Below are positions 16,619 through 24,654 of a stretch of DNA of 36,595 nt, one piece after another; positions within the stretch are counted from its first letter, which is position 1; the number at the start of each line of letters is the position of its first letter. Below the pieces are notes generated by a model that was not told the origin of the DNA, ran no database searches, and saw only the letters and a list, made by a program, of their open reading frames with translations. The position numbers and the translations under genes are program-made. The stretch spans positions 1 to 36,595 of the forward strand of contig NZ_CAMCVG010000015.1 of assembly GCF_945881795.1 (NCBI RefSeq). The letters run 5' to 3'. This DNA is from Rhodoferax sp. OV413 (GTDB lineage Bacteria; Pseudomonadota; Gammaproteobacteria; Burkholderiales; Burkholderiaceae_C).

Positions 16619-17569
16619 ATGAGCAAAGAGTTGCGCGAGATTGACGAGAGAACCAACCTGGCAGCCAACAGCATGTTTGAGCTGCTGTTGTTCCGCCTCG
16701 GCGAGGCCCCCGACAGCAAGCGCCGCGAATTGTTCGGCATCAATGTGTTCAAGGTTCGCGAAATTCTGGTGATGCCCGAAATCACCGCCATGGTCAATGC
16801 GCCCTCCGGCGTCATGGGCGTGGCCAACATCCGCGGCCAGATGATCACCGTGATCAACCTGCCCAAGGTGGTGGGCTGCAACCCGACCAAAGGGCTGGGC
16901 ATTCTGCTGGTGACCGAGTTCGCCCGCACCACCCAGGCGTTTGCGGTGGAAGAGGTCAATGAAATCGTCCGGCTGGAGTGGAAGCAGGTTCTCTCGGCCG
17001 AGAACTCGGGCGGCGGTCTGGTCACCAGCATCGCGCGCTTGGACGGCAATGCAGAAAACACCCGTCTGGCGCAGGTGCTGGATGTGGAGCAGATCATCCG
17101 CGACGTGCTCCCGCAAGAGGCCCGCCAAGACGTGACCGCAGCGAAGACCCGAGTGCAACTGCTGCCCGGGCAGATCGTGCTGGCTGCTGACGACTCCAAC
17201 GTGGCGCGCATGATGATTGAGAGCGGGCTCAACAGCATGGACGTCCCCTATGTGATGACCCGCAACGGCAAAGAGGCCTGGGACAAGCTCGTCGCCCTGT
17301 ACGAACAGGCCATCAGCGAGGGCAAGACCATCAAGAACAAGGTGGCGGTGGTAGTGACCGACCTGGAAATGCCCGAAATGGACGGCTTCACCCTGACACG
17401 CCAGATCAAGAGCGATCCCCGCTTCAGCCACATCCCGGTGATCATCCACTCCTCGCTGACCGGTGCCACCAATGAAGGCCACGTCAAGAGCGTGGGCGCG
17501 GACGCCTACATCGCCAAGTTCGTGGAAGAAGAATTGGCACTCACCATCCGCGAAGTGCTGCAAAGCTAA
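16619..17569 (+). CDS. cheV: Chemotaxis coupling protein CheV
   Basis: A 316-residue two-domain protein linking chemoreceptors to the CheA kinase. Residues 1 to about 165 are a CheW-like domain (FGINVFKVREIL, GVANIRGQMITVINL, QAFAVEEVNEIVRLEW); residues 183-316 are a response-regulator receiver domain with acidic pocket D191-D192, phospho-acceptor D248 in VVVTDLEMPEMDGF, S278 in VIIHSSLTG and K300 in DAYIAKF. All receiver residues are intact, so phosphorylation should tune adaptation. AAGGA stands before the ATG. No other chemotaxis gene is nearby, so this is a stand-alone cheV. The 83-base gap to mltA shows no clear terminator. Confidence 0.95.
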   Translation: MSKELREIDERTNLAANSMFELLLFRLGEAPDSKRRELFGINVFKVREILVMPEITAMVNAPSGVMGVANIRGQMITVINLPKVVGCNPTKGLGILLVTEFARTTQAFAVEEVNEIVRLEWKQVLSAENSGGGLVTSIARLDGNAENTRLAQVLDVEQIIRDVLPQEARQDVTAAKTRVQLLPGQIVLAADDSNVARMMIESGLNSMDVPYVMTRNGKEAWDKLVALYEQAISEGKTIKNKVAVVVTDLEMPEMDGFTLTRQIKSDPRFSHIPVIIHSSLTGATNEGHVKSVGADAYIAKFVEEELALTIREVLQS

Positions 17570-17600
17570 GAACCGGTGAGGGGAGTGCCCGTGTCGCGCA

Positions 17601-17638
17601 GGCGGCGGGGGCCTGAGACATTTCCGGCGGCGGGGCCT
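17601..17638 (+). repeat. Short GC-rich direct repeat before the oxidoreductase gene
   Basis: GGCGGCGGGGGCCT at 17601-17614 recurs as GGCGGCGGGGCCT at 17626-17638, differing by one G, with starts 25 bases apart, between cheV and the indolepyruvate oxidoreductase gene. It could be a pair of binding sites for a regulator of the downstream gene, or a simple GC-rich duplication. Confidence 0.45.
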
Positions 17639-17673
17639 ACACTTTGCCCCACACGAGCCCGGAGAACCGCATC

Positions 17674-20600
17674 ATGAATGCACCCCTTCCACGCGACCAG
17701 CCCGCACGCAGCAGCGGGCCGGAAGACTTCCATCTGGACGACAAGTACACGCTCGCGCAGGGGAGCGCCTTCATGAGCGGCGTGCAGGCGCTGGTCAAGC
17801 TGCCTATGCTGCAGCGCGTGCGCGACCAGCGTGCCGGCAAGAACACCGCCGGCTTTATCAGCGGCTACCGCGGCTCCCCTTTGGGCACCTACGACCAGTC
17901 GCTGGTCAAGGCGGGCAAGTACCTGGCCGCGCACCACATCACCTTTCAGCCCGGCGTGAACGAGGAGCTGGCCGCCACCGCGCTGTGGGGCACGCAGCAG
18001 CTGGGCTTTGCCCCGCCGGGCAGCAACAAGTACGACGGCGTGTTCGGTATCTGGTACGGCAAGGGGCCGGGGGTGGACCGCTGCTCCGATGTCTTCAAAC
18101 ACGCCAACATGGCCGGCACCACACCCTGGGGCGGCGTGATCGCGGTGGCCGGTGACGACCATGTGGCCAAGAGCTCCACCGCCGCGCACCAGAGCGACCA
18201 TATTTTCAAGGCCTGCGGCCTGCCGGTGTTCTTTCCGGCCAATGTGCAGGAGATCCTGGACCTGGGGCTGCACGCCTTTGCCATGAGCCGCTTCTCCGGC
18301 GTGTGGGCCGGCATGAAGACGATCCAGGAGATCGTGGAGTCCAGCGCGACGGTGCAGATTGACGCCGACCGCGTCATCACCCGCATGCCCGCCGACTTTG
18401 CATTGCCCCCCGGCGGCCTGCACATCCGCTGGCCGGACCACGCGCTCGATCAGGAGGCCCGCCTGTTTGACACCAAGTGGTACGCCGCCTTGGCCTACAT
18501 CCGCGCCAACCGGCTGAACTACAACGTTATCGAGGGGCCGGGCGGCGGGCGGGGGGATCGCTTTGGCATCATTTCCAGCGGAAAGGCCTTCAACGACACC
18601 CGCCAGGCACTGCTGGACCTCGGGTTGGACGACGACACCTGCCGGCGTATCGGCATCCGGCTGCACAAGGTGGGCGTGGTGTGGCCGCTGGAGGCGCAGC
18701 TCACCCGCGAGTTCGCCACCGGACTGCAGGAGATTCTGGTGGTTGAGGAGAAGCGCCAGGTCATCGAATACCAGCTCAAAGAGGAGCTCTACAACTGGCG
18801 CGCCGATGTGCGCCCCACCGTGCTGGGCAAGTTCAACGAGGTTCAAACGCCCGACCACTTCGGTTCGGGCGGCGAATGGTCCATGCCCAACCCCAGCGCC
18901 AACACGCTGTTGCGGGCCAATGCCGACCTTTCGCCGGCCATCATTGCCCGCGCGATTGCACAGCGCATCAAGAAGCTGGGGCTGGACGAAGGCACCGCGG
19001 CCCGCATCGACGCCCACCTGGCTGTGCTCGACGCGCAAGAGCGCTCTCTGCAGGCCATCGAGCTGCGGCATGGGCCCTCTGCGGTGCGCCAGCCGTGGTT
19101 TTGCTCCGGCTGCCCGCACAACACCAGCACCCGGGTGCCCGAGGGCTCGCGCGCCATGGCCGGCATCGGCTGCCATTTCATGACCATCTGGATGGACCGC
19201 AGTACCGAGGGATTTACCCAAATGGGCGGCGAGGGCGTGCCCTGGGTCGGGCAGCAACCGTTCAGTCACGACCAGCACATTTTCGCCAACCTGGGCGACG
19301 GCACCTACTTTCATAGCGGGCTGCTGGCCATCCGCCAGAGCATTGCGGCGGGCGTCAACATCACCTACAAAATTTTGTACAACGACGCAGTCGCCATGAC
19401 TGGCGGCCAGCAGGTCGGCGAGCGGCCCGAAGGGCACTCGGTTGTGCAGATTGCGCAGAGCATGCGTGCGGAAGGTGCTATCAAAATCGTAGTGGTTACC
19501 GACGAACCGGAGAAATACGACCAGGTCGACGGCCTGCCTGAGGGCATTGCCATCGAACACCGCGACGAGCTCGACCGCATCCAGCGTGAATTCCGCGCCC
19601 TTAAAGGCACCACGGTCATCATCTACGACCAGACCTGCGCTACTGAGAAGCGCCGCCGCCGCAAGCGCGGCACGCTGGCCGACCCCGAGCGGCGGGTGGT
19701 CATCAACGATCTGGTGTGCGAGGGCTGCGGCGACTGCGGCGTGCAAAGCAATTGCATGAGCGTGGAGCCGCTGGAAACGCCTCTGGGCCGCAAGCGGCAA
19801 ATCAACCAGAGCACCTGCAACAAGGACATGTCCTGCCTCAAGGGCTTTTGCCCCAGCTTTGTGACGGTGGAGGGCGGCAGGCTCAAGAAGCCGGCCAAGG
19901 CGCAGGCCGCTGCGCCGGCGTGGCCCGCTCTGCCCGAGCCGAAGGCCGCGCAGCTCGCGGGCCTGCCCGGCGGTGTGTGGGGCATTGTGGTGGCCGGCGT
20001 GGGCGGCACCGGCGTGATCACCATCGGCCAGCTGCTGGGGGTGGCGGCCCACCTCGAAGGCAAGGGCATCGTCACCCAGGACGCCGGCGGCCTCGCCCAA
20101 AAAGGCGGCGCCACCTGGAGCCATGTGCTCATCGCCGCAACGCAGGACGCCATCCGCACCACCCGCGTGGGCGCAGCTGCTGCCGATCTGGTGCTGGGCT
20201 GCGACCCGGTGGTGGTGGCCGGGCGGGAGACCCTGCTGCGCATGCGCCCCGGGCGCACCCATGTGGCGCTCAACGCCAACACCGTGCCTACCGCAGGCTT
20301 TGTCAACCATGCCGACTGGGTGAACCCCGGCGCGCAATGCCTGGATGACATCCGCCGCTCGGCGGGCGAGGCGTTTGTGGGCCACTTCGACGCCGACGCG
20401 GTGGCCACCGCCGTTCTGGGCGACAGCATCTACACCAACCCCATGATGCTGGGCTACGCATGGCAGAAGGGCTGGATTCCTTTGGGGCTGGCCTCGCTGA
20501 TGCGGGCCATCGAGATCAACGCGGTGGCAGTGGACAACAACAAAACGGCGTTTGAGTGGGGCCGCCGCGCGGCGGTGGACTGGCCTGCAGTGCAGCGGGC

Positions 20601-21330
20601 GCTCGGTCTGGCGCATCCGGCAGAGCAGGTGGTGGCTTTTATGCCCCGACCGCACAATGGCCTGGATGCTAGCCTGGATGCGCTGGTTGAGCACCGCACG
20701 GCCTTTCTGGTGGCCTACCAGAACGCTGCCTACGCCCAAGCCTATGCCGACGTGGTGGCGCAGGTGCGGGTCGCGGAGTCACGGCTGGGCGGGGACAAGC
20801 TGCCACTGAGCGAAGCGGTGGCCCGTTACCTGTTCAAGCTCATGGCCTACAAAGATGAGTATGAGGTGGCCCGGCTACATACCGACCCCGCATTCCGCCG
20901 CAAAGTAGAAGCCATGTTCGAGGGCGACTTCACACTGGCCTACCACTTAGCGCCGCCTCTGTTGGCGCGCAAGAACGATAAGGGCGAGCTGCAAAAATCC
21001 CGTTTCGGCCCGGGCATGGGGTTTGTGTTCCGTTGCCTAGCGTCCTTGAAAGTGCTGCGTGGTACGCCTTTTGATGTGTTTGCCTACAGCCTCGAGCGCC
21101 GCGAGGAGCGTGCGCTCATCGCCGAATACCGCGCGGCCATCGAGTCGCTCTTGCCCAGCCTGAGCACCGCCAATCGCGACGCGGCAGCAGCGTTCGCCCG
21201 GGTGCCCGAGCAAATCCGTGGTTTCGGCCATGTCAAGGCGCGGCATCTTCAGGCTGCGCGGGCACAGTGGGCTGAGCGGCTGGCCGGCTACCACGCCACG
21301 CCTGCGGCACAGCACCCCCTGCCTACTTAG
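17674..21330 (+). CDS. Fused indolepyruvate:ferredoxin oxidoreductase (IorA-IorB type)
   Basis: A 1218-residue enzyme that oxidatively decarboxylates indolepyruvate and other aryl-pyruvates (from aromatic amino-acid breakdown) to acyl-CoA, using thiamine diphosphate and iron-sulfur clusters. Order: N-terminal 2-oxoacid oxidoreductase part (FISGYRGSPLGTYDQ), the TPP-binding core (WFCSGCPHNTSTRVPEG, YNDAVAMTGGQQVGERPEGH), a cysteine-rich 4Fe-4S segment near residues 682-725 (VCEGCGDCGVQSNCMS, then CNKDMSCLKGFCPS), and the gamma/IorB domain from about residue 775 (GVGGTGVITIGQLLGVAAHL, DAGGLAQKGG), ending in a C-terminal extension. It is the fused long form typical of aerobic proteobacteria. The start at 17674 was chosen over an ATG ten codons upstream because GGAG lies nine bases before it. 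Confidence 0.92.
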   Translation: MNAPLPRDQPARSSGPEDFHLDDKYTLAQGSAFMSGVQALVKLPMLQRVRDQRAGKNTAGFISGYRGSPLGTYDQSLVKAGKYLAAHHITFQPGVNEELAATALWGTQQLGFAPPGSNKYDGVFGIWYGKGPGVDRCSDVFKHANMAGTTPWGGVIAVAGDDHVAKSSTAAHQSDHIFKACGLPVFFPANVQEILDLGLHAFAMSRFSGVWAGMKTIQEIVESSATVQIDADRVITRMPADFALPPGGLHIRWPDHALDQEARLFDTKWYAALAYIRANRLNYNVIEGPGGGRGDRFGIISSGKAFNDTRQALLDLGLDDDTCRRIGIRLHKVGVVWPLEAQLTREFATGLQEILVVEEKRQVIEYQLKEELYNWRADVRPTVLGKFNEVQTPDHFGSGGEWSMPNPSANTLLRANADLSPAIIARAIAQRIKKLGLDEGTAARIDAHLAVLDAQERSLQAIELRHGPSAVRQPWFCSGCPHNTSTRVPEGSRAMAGIGCHFMTIWMDRSTEGFTQMGGEGVPWVGQQPFSHDQHIFANLGDGTYFHSGLLAIRQSIAAGVNITYKILYNDAVAMTGGQQVGERPEGHSVVQIAQSMRAEGAIKIVVVTDEPEKYDQVDGLPEGIAIEHRDELDRIQREFRALKGTTVIIYDQTCATEKRRRRKRGTLADPERRVVINDLVCEGCGDCGVQSNCMSVEPLETPLGRKRQINQSTCNKDMSCLKGFCPSFVTVEGGRLKKPAKAQAAAPAWPALPEPKAAQLAGLPGGVWGIVVAGVGGTGVITIGQLLGVAAHLEGKGIVTQDAGGLAQKGGATWSHVLIAATQDAIRTTRVGAAAADLVLGCDPVVVAGRETLLRMRPGRTHVALNANTVPTAGFVNHADWVNPGAQCLDDIRRSAGEAFVGHFDADAVATAVLGDSIYTNPMMLGYAWQKGWIPLGLASLMRAIEINAVAVDNNKTAFEWGRRAAVDWPAVQRALGLAHPAEQVVAFMPRPHNGLDASLDALVEHRTAFLVAYQNAAYAQAYADVVAQVRVAESRLGGDKLPLSEAVARYLFKLMAYKDEYEVARLHTDPAFRRKVEAMFEGDFTLAYHLAPPLLARKNDKGELQKSRFGPGMGFVFRCLASLKVLRGTPFDVFAYSLERREERALIAEYRAAIESLLPSLSTANRDAAAAFARVPEQIRGFGHVKARHLQAARAQWAERLAGYHATPAAQHPLPT

Positions 21331-21338
21331 GGCCTTGA

Positions 21339-21356
21339 CTGCCCCTGCGGGGGCAG
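21339..21356 (+). terminator. Hairpin after the oxidoreductase gene
   Basis: CTGCCCC and GGGGCAG form a perfect seven-base-pair stem with loop TGCG, eight bases after the stop codon at 21330. No T-run follows, so it is not a textbook intrinsic terminator; it may stabilise the transcript end or act with Rho. Confidence 0.4.
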
Positions 21357-21369
21357 CTGGGCCCGCGCT

Positions 21370-21375
21370 TACAAT
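21370..21375 (+). promoter_or_regulatory. Candidate -10 element for yajC-secD-secF
   Basis: TACAAT lies 56 bases before the yajC start in the 101-base gap after the oxidoreductase gene. A matching -35 at the right spacing is not evident (a TTGACT at 21335 is too far away), so this is only a candidate. The same hexamer is found in front of pgk. Confidence 0.3.
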
Positions 21376-21431
21376 GGCCGGCCGCCTTGCGCTGCCCCTG
21401 TTTTACCGTCCCTTTTTTGTGGAGTTCGCCC

Positions 21432-21761
21432 GTGTTCATTTCTTCTGCTTTTGCCCAAACTGCTCCTGCCGCCGCTGGTGGTGACATGCAATCCTCCCTC
21501 ATGAGCATGCTGCCTCTGGTGCTGATGTTTGTGGTGCTGTACTTCGTGATGATCCGCCCCCAGATGAAGAAGCAGAAAGAGCACAGGGCCATGATTGACG
21601 CCCTGGCCAAGGGCGACGAAGTTGTGATTGCCGGCGGCGTGCTTGGCAAGGTCAGCAATATGGGCGACAGCTATGTGGGCCTGGAAGTGGCGAGCGGCGT
21701 GGAAATCCAAGTCCAACGCAGCACCGTGGTGCAAGTTCTGCCCAAGGGCACCATCAAGTAA
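21432..21761 (+). CDS. yajC: Sec translocase accessory subunit YajC
   Basis: A 109-residue inner-membrane protein that associates with SecDF and helps protein export and insertion. It has a short N-terminus, one membrane helix (SMLPLVLMFVVLYFVMIRP), then the conserved KKQKEHRAMIDALAKGDEVV and GGVLGKVSNMGDSYVGLEV. I chose GTG at 21432 as start because GGAG lies seven bases upstream and the resulting length matches E. coli YajC (110). The frame is open 15 codons further upstream without a better signal. It is first of three sec genes, 27 bases before secD. Confidence 0.93.
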   Translation: MFISSAFAQTAPAAAGGDMQSSLMSMLPLVLMFVVLYFVMIRPQMKKQKEHRAMIDALAKGDEVVIAGGVLGKVSNMGDSYVGLEVASGVEIQVQRSTVVQVLPKGTIK

Positions 21762-21788
21762 GCATTGAATCCTTAGCAAAGCGCGATC

Positions 21789-23669
21789 ATGAACCGTTAT
21801 CCGGTGTGGAAATACGCGATCCTTCTGATCGCGCTGGTGGTAAGCGGGCTCTACGCCCTGCCCAATGTGTTCGGTGAAGCACCGGCGGTTCAGGTGTCAG
21901 CTGCCAAGAGCGCGACCAGGGTCGATACCGCCTTGCTGGCGCGGGTTGAGCAGAGCATCAAAGATGCGGGCCTCGCCGCTGACGCCGTCACCCTGGAGGG
22001 CAACTCCATCAAGGCGCGCTTCTCGGGTACCGATACGCAGCTCAAAGCCAAAGACGCCATCCAGAAAGCGGTTAACCCCGACGCAGCCGACCCCGCCTTT
22101 GTGGTAGCGCTCAACCTGCTCTCTCGCTCGCCGGCCTGGTTAACCAGCCTGCACGCCTCACCCATGTATCTGGGGCTGGACTTGCGCGGCGGCGTGCACT
22201 TTATGCTGCAGGTCGACATGCAGGCCGCGCTCACCAAGCGCGCAGAATCTCTGTCGGGTGATATTCGTACCGTGCTGCGAGAGAAAAATGTGCGCCACAG
22301 CGGTATCAGCCGCAATGCCCAAACGATCGAAGTGCGCTTCCGTGATGCGGCTACCGCAGACGCTGCCAAACGCGTCATTGCGGACCAGTTTGCGGATCTG
22401 GAGGCCTCGTCCGCCCCGGACGGCGGCGATGTGAAGCTGGTGGCCACCATCAAGCCCGCCTCGGCCCGCACCATCCAGGAGCAGGCCCTCAAGCAGAACA
22501 TCACCACGCTGCACAACCGTATTAACGAGTTGGGCGTGGCCGAGCCAGTGATTCAGCAACAGGGCTTGGACCGTATCGTCGTTCAGCTGCCCGGCGTGCA
22601 AGACACGGCCAAGGCCAAGGACATTCTGGGTCGCACCGCCACCCTGGAAGTGCGCATGGTGGACGAAGGCACCGAGGCCCGAGCCGCCGAAACCGGCACC
22701 GGACCTGTGCCCTTTGGCTCCGAGCGCTACCCCGACCGCGAAGGCCGCAGCGTGATTGTCAAGAAGCAGGTCATCCTGACCGGCGAAAACCTGACCGATG
22801 CCCAACCCGGCTTTGACAGCCAGACGCAGGAGCCCACGGTAAACCTGTCGCTGGATGCCAAGGGCGCCCGCATATTCCGCGACGTCACGCGCGAGAACAT
22901 CAACAAGCGAATGGCCATTTTGTTGTTCGAAAAAGGCAAGGGTGAAGTTGTCACCGCGCCGGTCATCCGCTCCGAAATCGGTGGCGGACGGGTGCAGATT
23001 TCGGGCAGCATGACGACCGTAGAGGCCGCAGACACGGCGCTGCTGCTGCGGGCCGGCTCGCTGGCAGCACCCATGGAAATCATTGAAGAGCGCACTATCG
23101 GCCCGAGCCTGGGTGCCGAGAACATTGCCAAGGGCTTCAACAGCGTGACCTGGGGCTTTGCGGCGGTGGCCGTATTCATGTGTCTGTATTACATGCTGTT
23201 TGGTGTGATCTCCAGCATTGCGCTGGGCTTCAACCTGCTGCTGCTGGTGGCGGTGTTGTCCATGCTGCAGGCCACCCTGACCCTGCCTGGCATGGCTGCC
23301 ATGGCCCTGGTGCTGGGTATGGCGATTGACGCCAACGTGCTGATCAACGAGCGTGTGCGGGAAGAGTTGCGCAACGGTGCCTCGGCACAGGCGGCCATTC
23401 ATGCCGGCTACGACCGCGCATGGGCCACCATCATCGACTCCAACGTCACCACGCTGATTGCCGGCCTGGCCTTGCTGGCCTTCGGCTCCGGCCCGGTTAG
23501 GGGCTTTGCGGTGGTGCACTGTCTGGGCATCCTGACGAGCATGTTCTCAGGCGTGTTCTTCTCACGTGGGCTGGTTAATCTGTGGTACGGTCGTCAGAAG
23601 AAATTGAAAACGGTTTCCATCGGTACCGTGTGGCGGCCAGACACCACTACGCACACAACAACACCATAA
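21789..23669 (+). CDS. secD: Protein translocase subunit SecD
   Basis: A 626-residue inner-membrane protein of the RND superfamily that, with SecF, uses the proton gradient to pull exported proteins through SecYEG. It has an N-terminal membrane helix (YAILLIALVVSGLYALP), the conserved YLGLDLRGGVHFMLQVD near residue 130, a large periplasmic domain (IRTVLREKNVRHSGIS; RINELGVAEPVIQQQG), and a C-terminal block of about five membrane helices containing GMAIDANVLINERVREEL, the most conserved SecD motif. It starts 27 bases after yajC and ends 13 bases before secF. Length is typical for betaproteobacteria. Confidence 0.97.
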   Translation: MNRYPVWKYAILLIALVVSGLYALPNVFGEAPAVQVSAAKSATRVDTALLARVEQSIKDAGLAADAVTLEGNSIKARFSGTDTQLKAKDAIQKAVNPDAADPAFVVALNLLSRSPAWLTSLHASPMYLGLDLRGGVHFMLQVDMQAALTKRAESLSGDIRTVLREKNVRHSGISRNAQTIEVRFRDAATADAAKRVIADQFADLEASSAPDGGDVKLVATIKPASARTIQEQALKQNITTLHNRINELGVAEPVIQQQGLDRIVVQLPGVQDTAKAKDILGRTATLEVRMVDEGTEARAAETGTGPVPFGSERYPDREGRSVIVKKQVILTGENLTDAQPGFDSQTQEPTVNLSLDAKGARIFRDVTRENINKRMAILLFEKGKGEVVTAPVIRSEIGGGRVQISGSMTTVEAADTALLLRAGSLAAPMEIIEERTIGPSLGAENIAKGFNSVTWGFAAVAVFMCLYYMLFGVISSIALGFNLLLLVAVLSMLQATLTLPGMAAMALVLGMAIDANVLINERVREELRNGASAQAAIHAGYDRAWATIIDSNVTTLIAGLALLAFGSGPVRGFAVVHCLGILTSMFSGVFFSRGLVNLWYGRQKKLKTVSIGTVWRPDTTTHTTTP

Positions 23670-23682
23670 AGGCGGTCCGGAC

Positions 23683-24636
23683 ATGGAATTTTTCAAAATC
23701 CGGCGCGACATTCCGTTCATGCGGAACGCGCTGGTGTTCAACCTGATTTCTTTCATTACCTTCGCGGTAGCGGTCTTCTTCCTGTTCTCGCGCGGCCTGC
23801 ATTTGTCGGTGGAGTTCACCGGCGGCACGCTGATGGAAGTGAGCTACTCGCAGCCCGCGGACCTTGACAGGATCCGCAACACGGTGGCCGGTCTGGGTAT
23901 CAATGATGTGCAGGTGCAAAACTTCGGAACCGCGCAGGATGTGTTGATCCGCATGCCGGTGCAAAAAGGCAGCACCTCCGGCCAGCAAAGCGAGAAAGTT
24001 CTTGAGGCGCTTAAGGCCGCAGATCCCACAGCAAACCTACGCCGCACCGAATTTGTGGGGCCGCAGGTGGGCGACGAGTTGGCAGTGGACGGCCTCAAGG
24101 CCCTGGCCTTTGTGGTGCTTGGCATCATGATCTACCTTGCCATACGCTTTGAGTGGAAGTTCGCGGTCGCAGCCATCATTGCCAACCTGCACGATGTGGT
24201 CATCATCCTCGGCTTCTTCGCCTACTTCCAATGGGAGTTCTCACTGCCGGTGCTGGCGGCCGTGTTGGCGGTGCTGGGTTATTCGGTGAACGAATCGGTG
24301 GTGATTTTTGACCGTATCCGCGAGAACTTCCGCCGCTACCGCAAGCTGAGCACGGTGGAGATCATTGACAACGCGATCACATCTACCATCAGCCGCACCA
24401 TCATCACCCACGGCTCGACGCAGCTGATGGTGTTGTCCATGCTGCTCTTCGGTGGCGCGACCCTGCACTACTTTGCGCTGGCGCTCACCATCGGTATTTT
24501 GTTCGGCATTTATTCTTCGGTCTTTGTGGCGGCCGCCATTGCGATGTGGCTGGGCATTCAGCGCGAAGACCTGATCAAGGGGGGCGTGAAGAAGGACAAC
24601 GACCCCAACGATCCGAACGCAGGGGCAGCGGTCTAG
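23683..24636 (+). CDS. secF: Protein translocase subunit SecF
   Basis: A 317-residue partner of SecD. The N-terminal helix (residues about 17-36) is followed by the family signature LSVEFTGGTLMEVSY (41-55), a periplasmic domain, and five further helices with GYSVNESVVIFDRIRENFR and RTIITHGSTQLMVLSMLLFGG, which are diagnostic for SecF. An AAGG lies upstream of the ATG. It follows secD by 13 bases and precedes the DUF1631 gene by 18, so all four are probably on one transcript. Confidence 0.97.
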   Translation: MEFFKIRRDIPFMRNALVFNLISFITFAVAVFFLFSRGLHLSVEFTGGTLMEVSYSQPADLDRIRNTVAGLGINDVQVQNFGTAQDVLIRMPVQKGSTSGQQSEKVLEALKAADPTANLRRTEFVGPQVGDELAVDGLKALAFVVLGIMIYLAIRFEWKFAVAAIIANLHDVVIILGFFAYFQWEFSLPVLAAVLAVLGYSVNESVVIFDRIRENFRRYRKLSTVEIIDNAITSTISRTIITHGSTQLMVLSMLLFGGATLHYFALALTIGILFGIYSSVFVAAAIAMWLGIQREDLIKGGVKKDNDPNDPNAGAAV

Positions 24637-24654
24637 CGCCCTGCAGCCGCCGAC

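Noticed and set aside
17566..20739. A 1057-codon open frame on the minus strand opposite the indolepyruvate oxidoreductase gene
   Set aside because: It is antisense to a well-recognised enzyme, has the His/Gly/Val/Ala-rich composition of a mirror frame in GC-rich DNA, and shows no family motif.
22158..23519. A 453-codon minus-strand frame opposite secD
   Set aside because: Mirror frame of a clear secD; no motif, no ribosome-binding site and the composition of a shadow frame.
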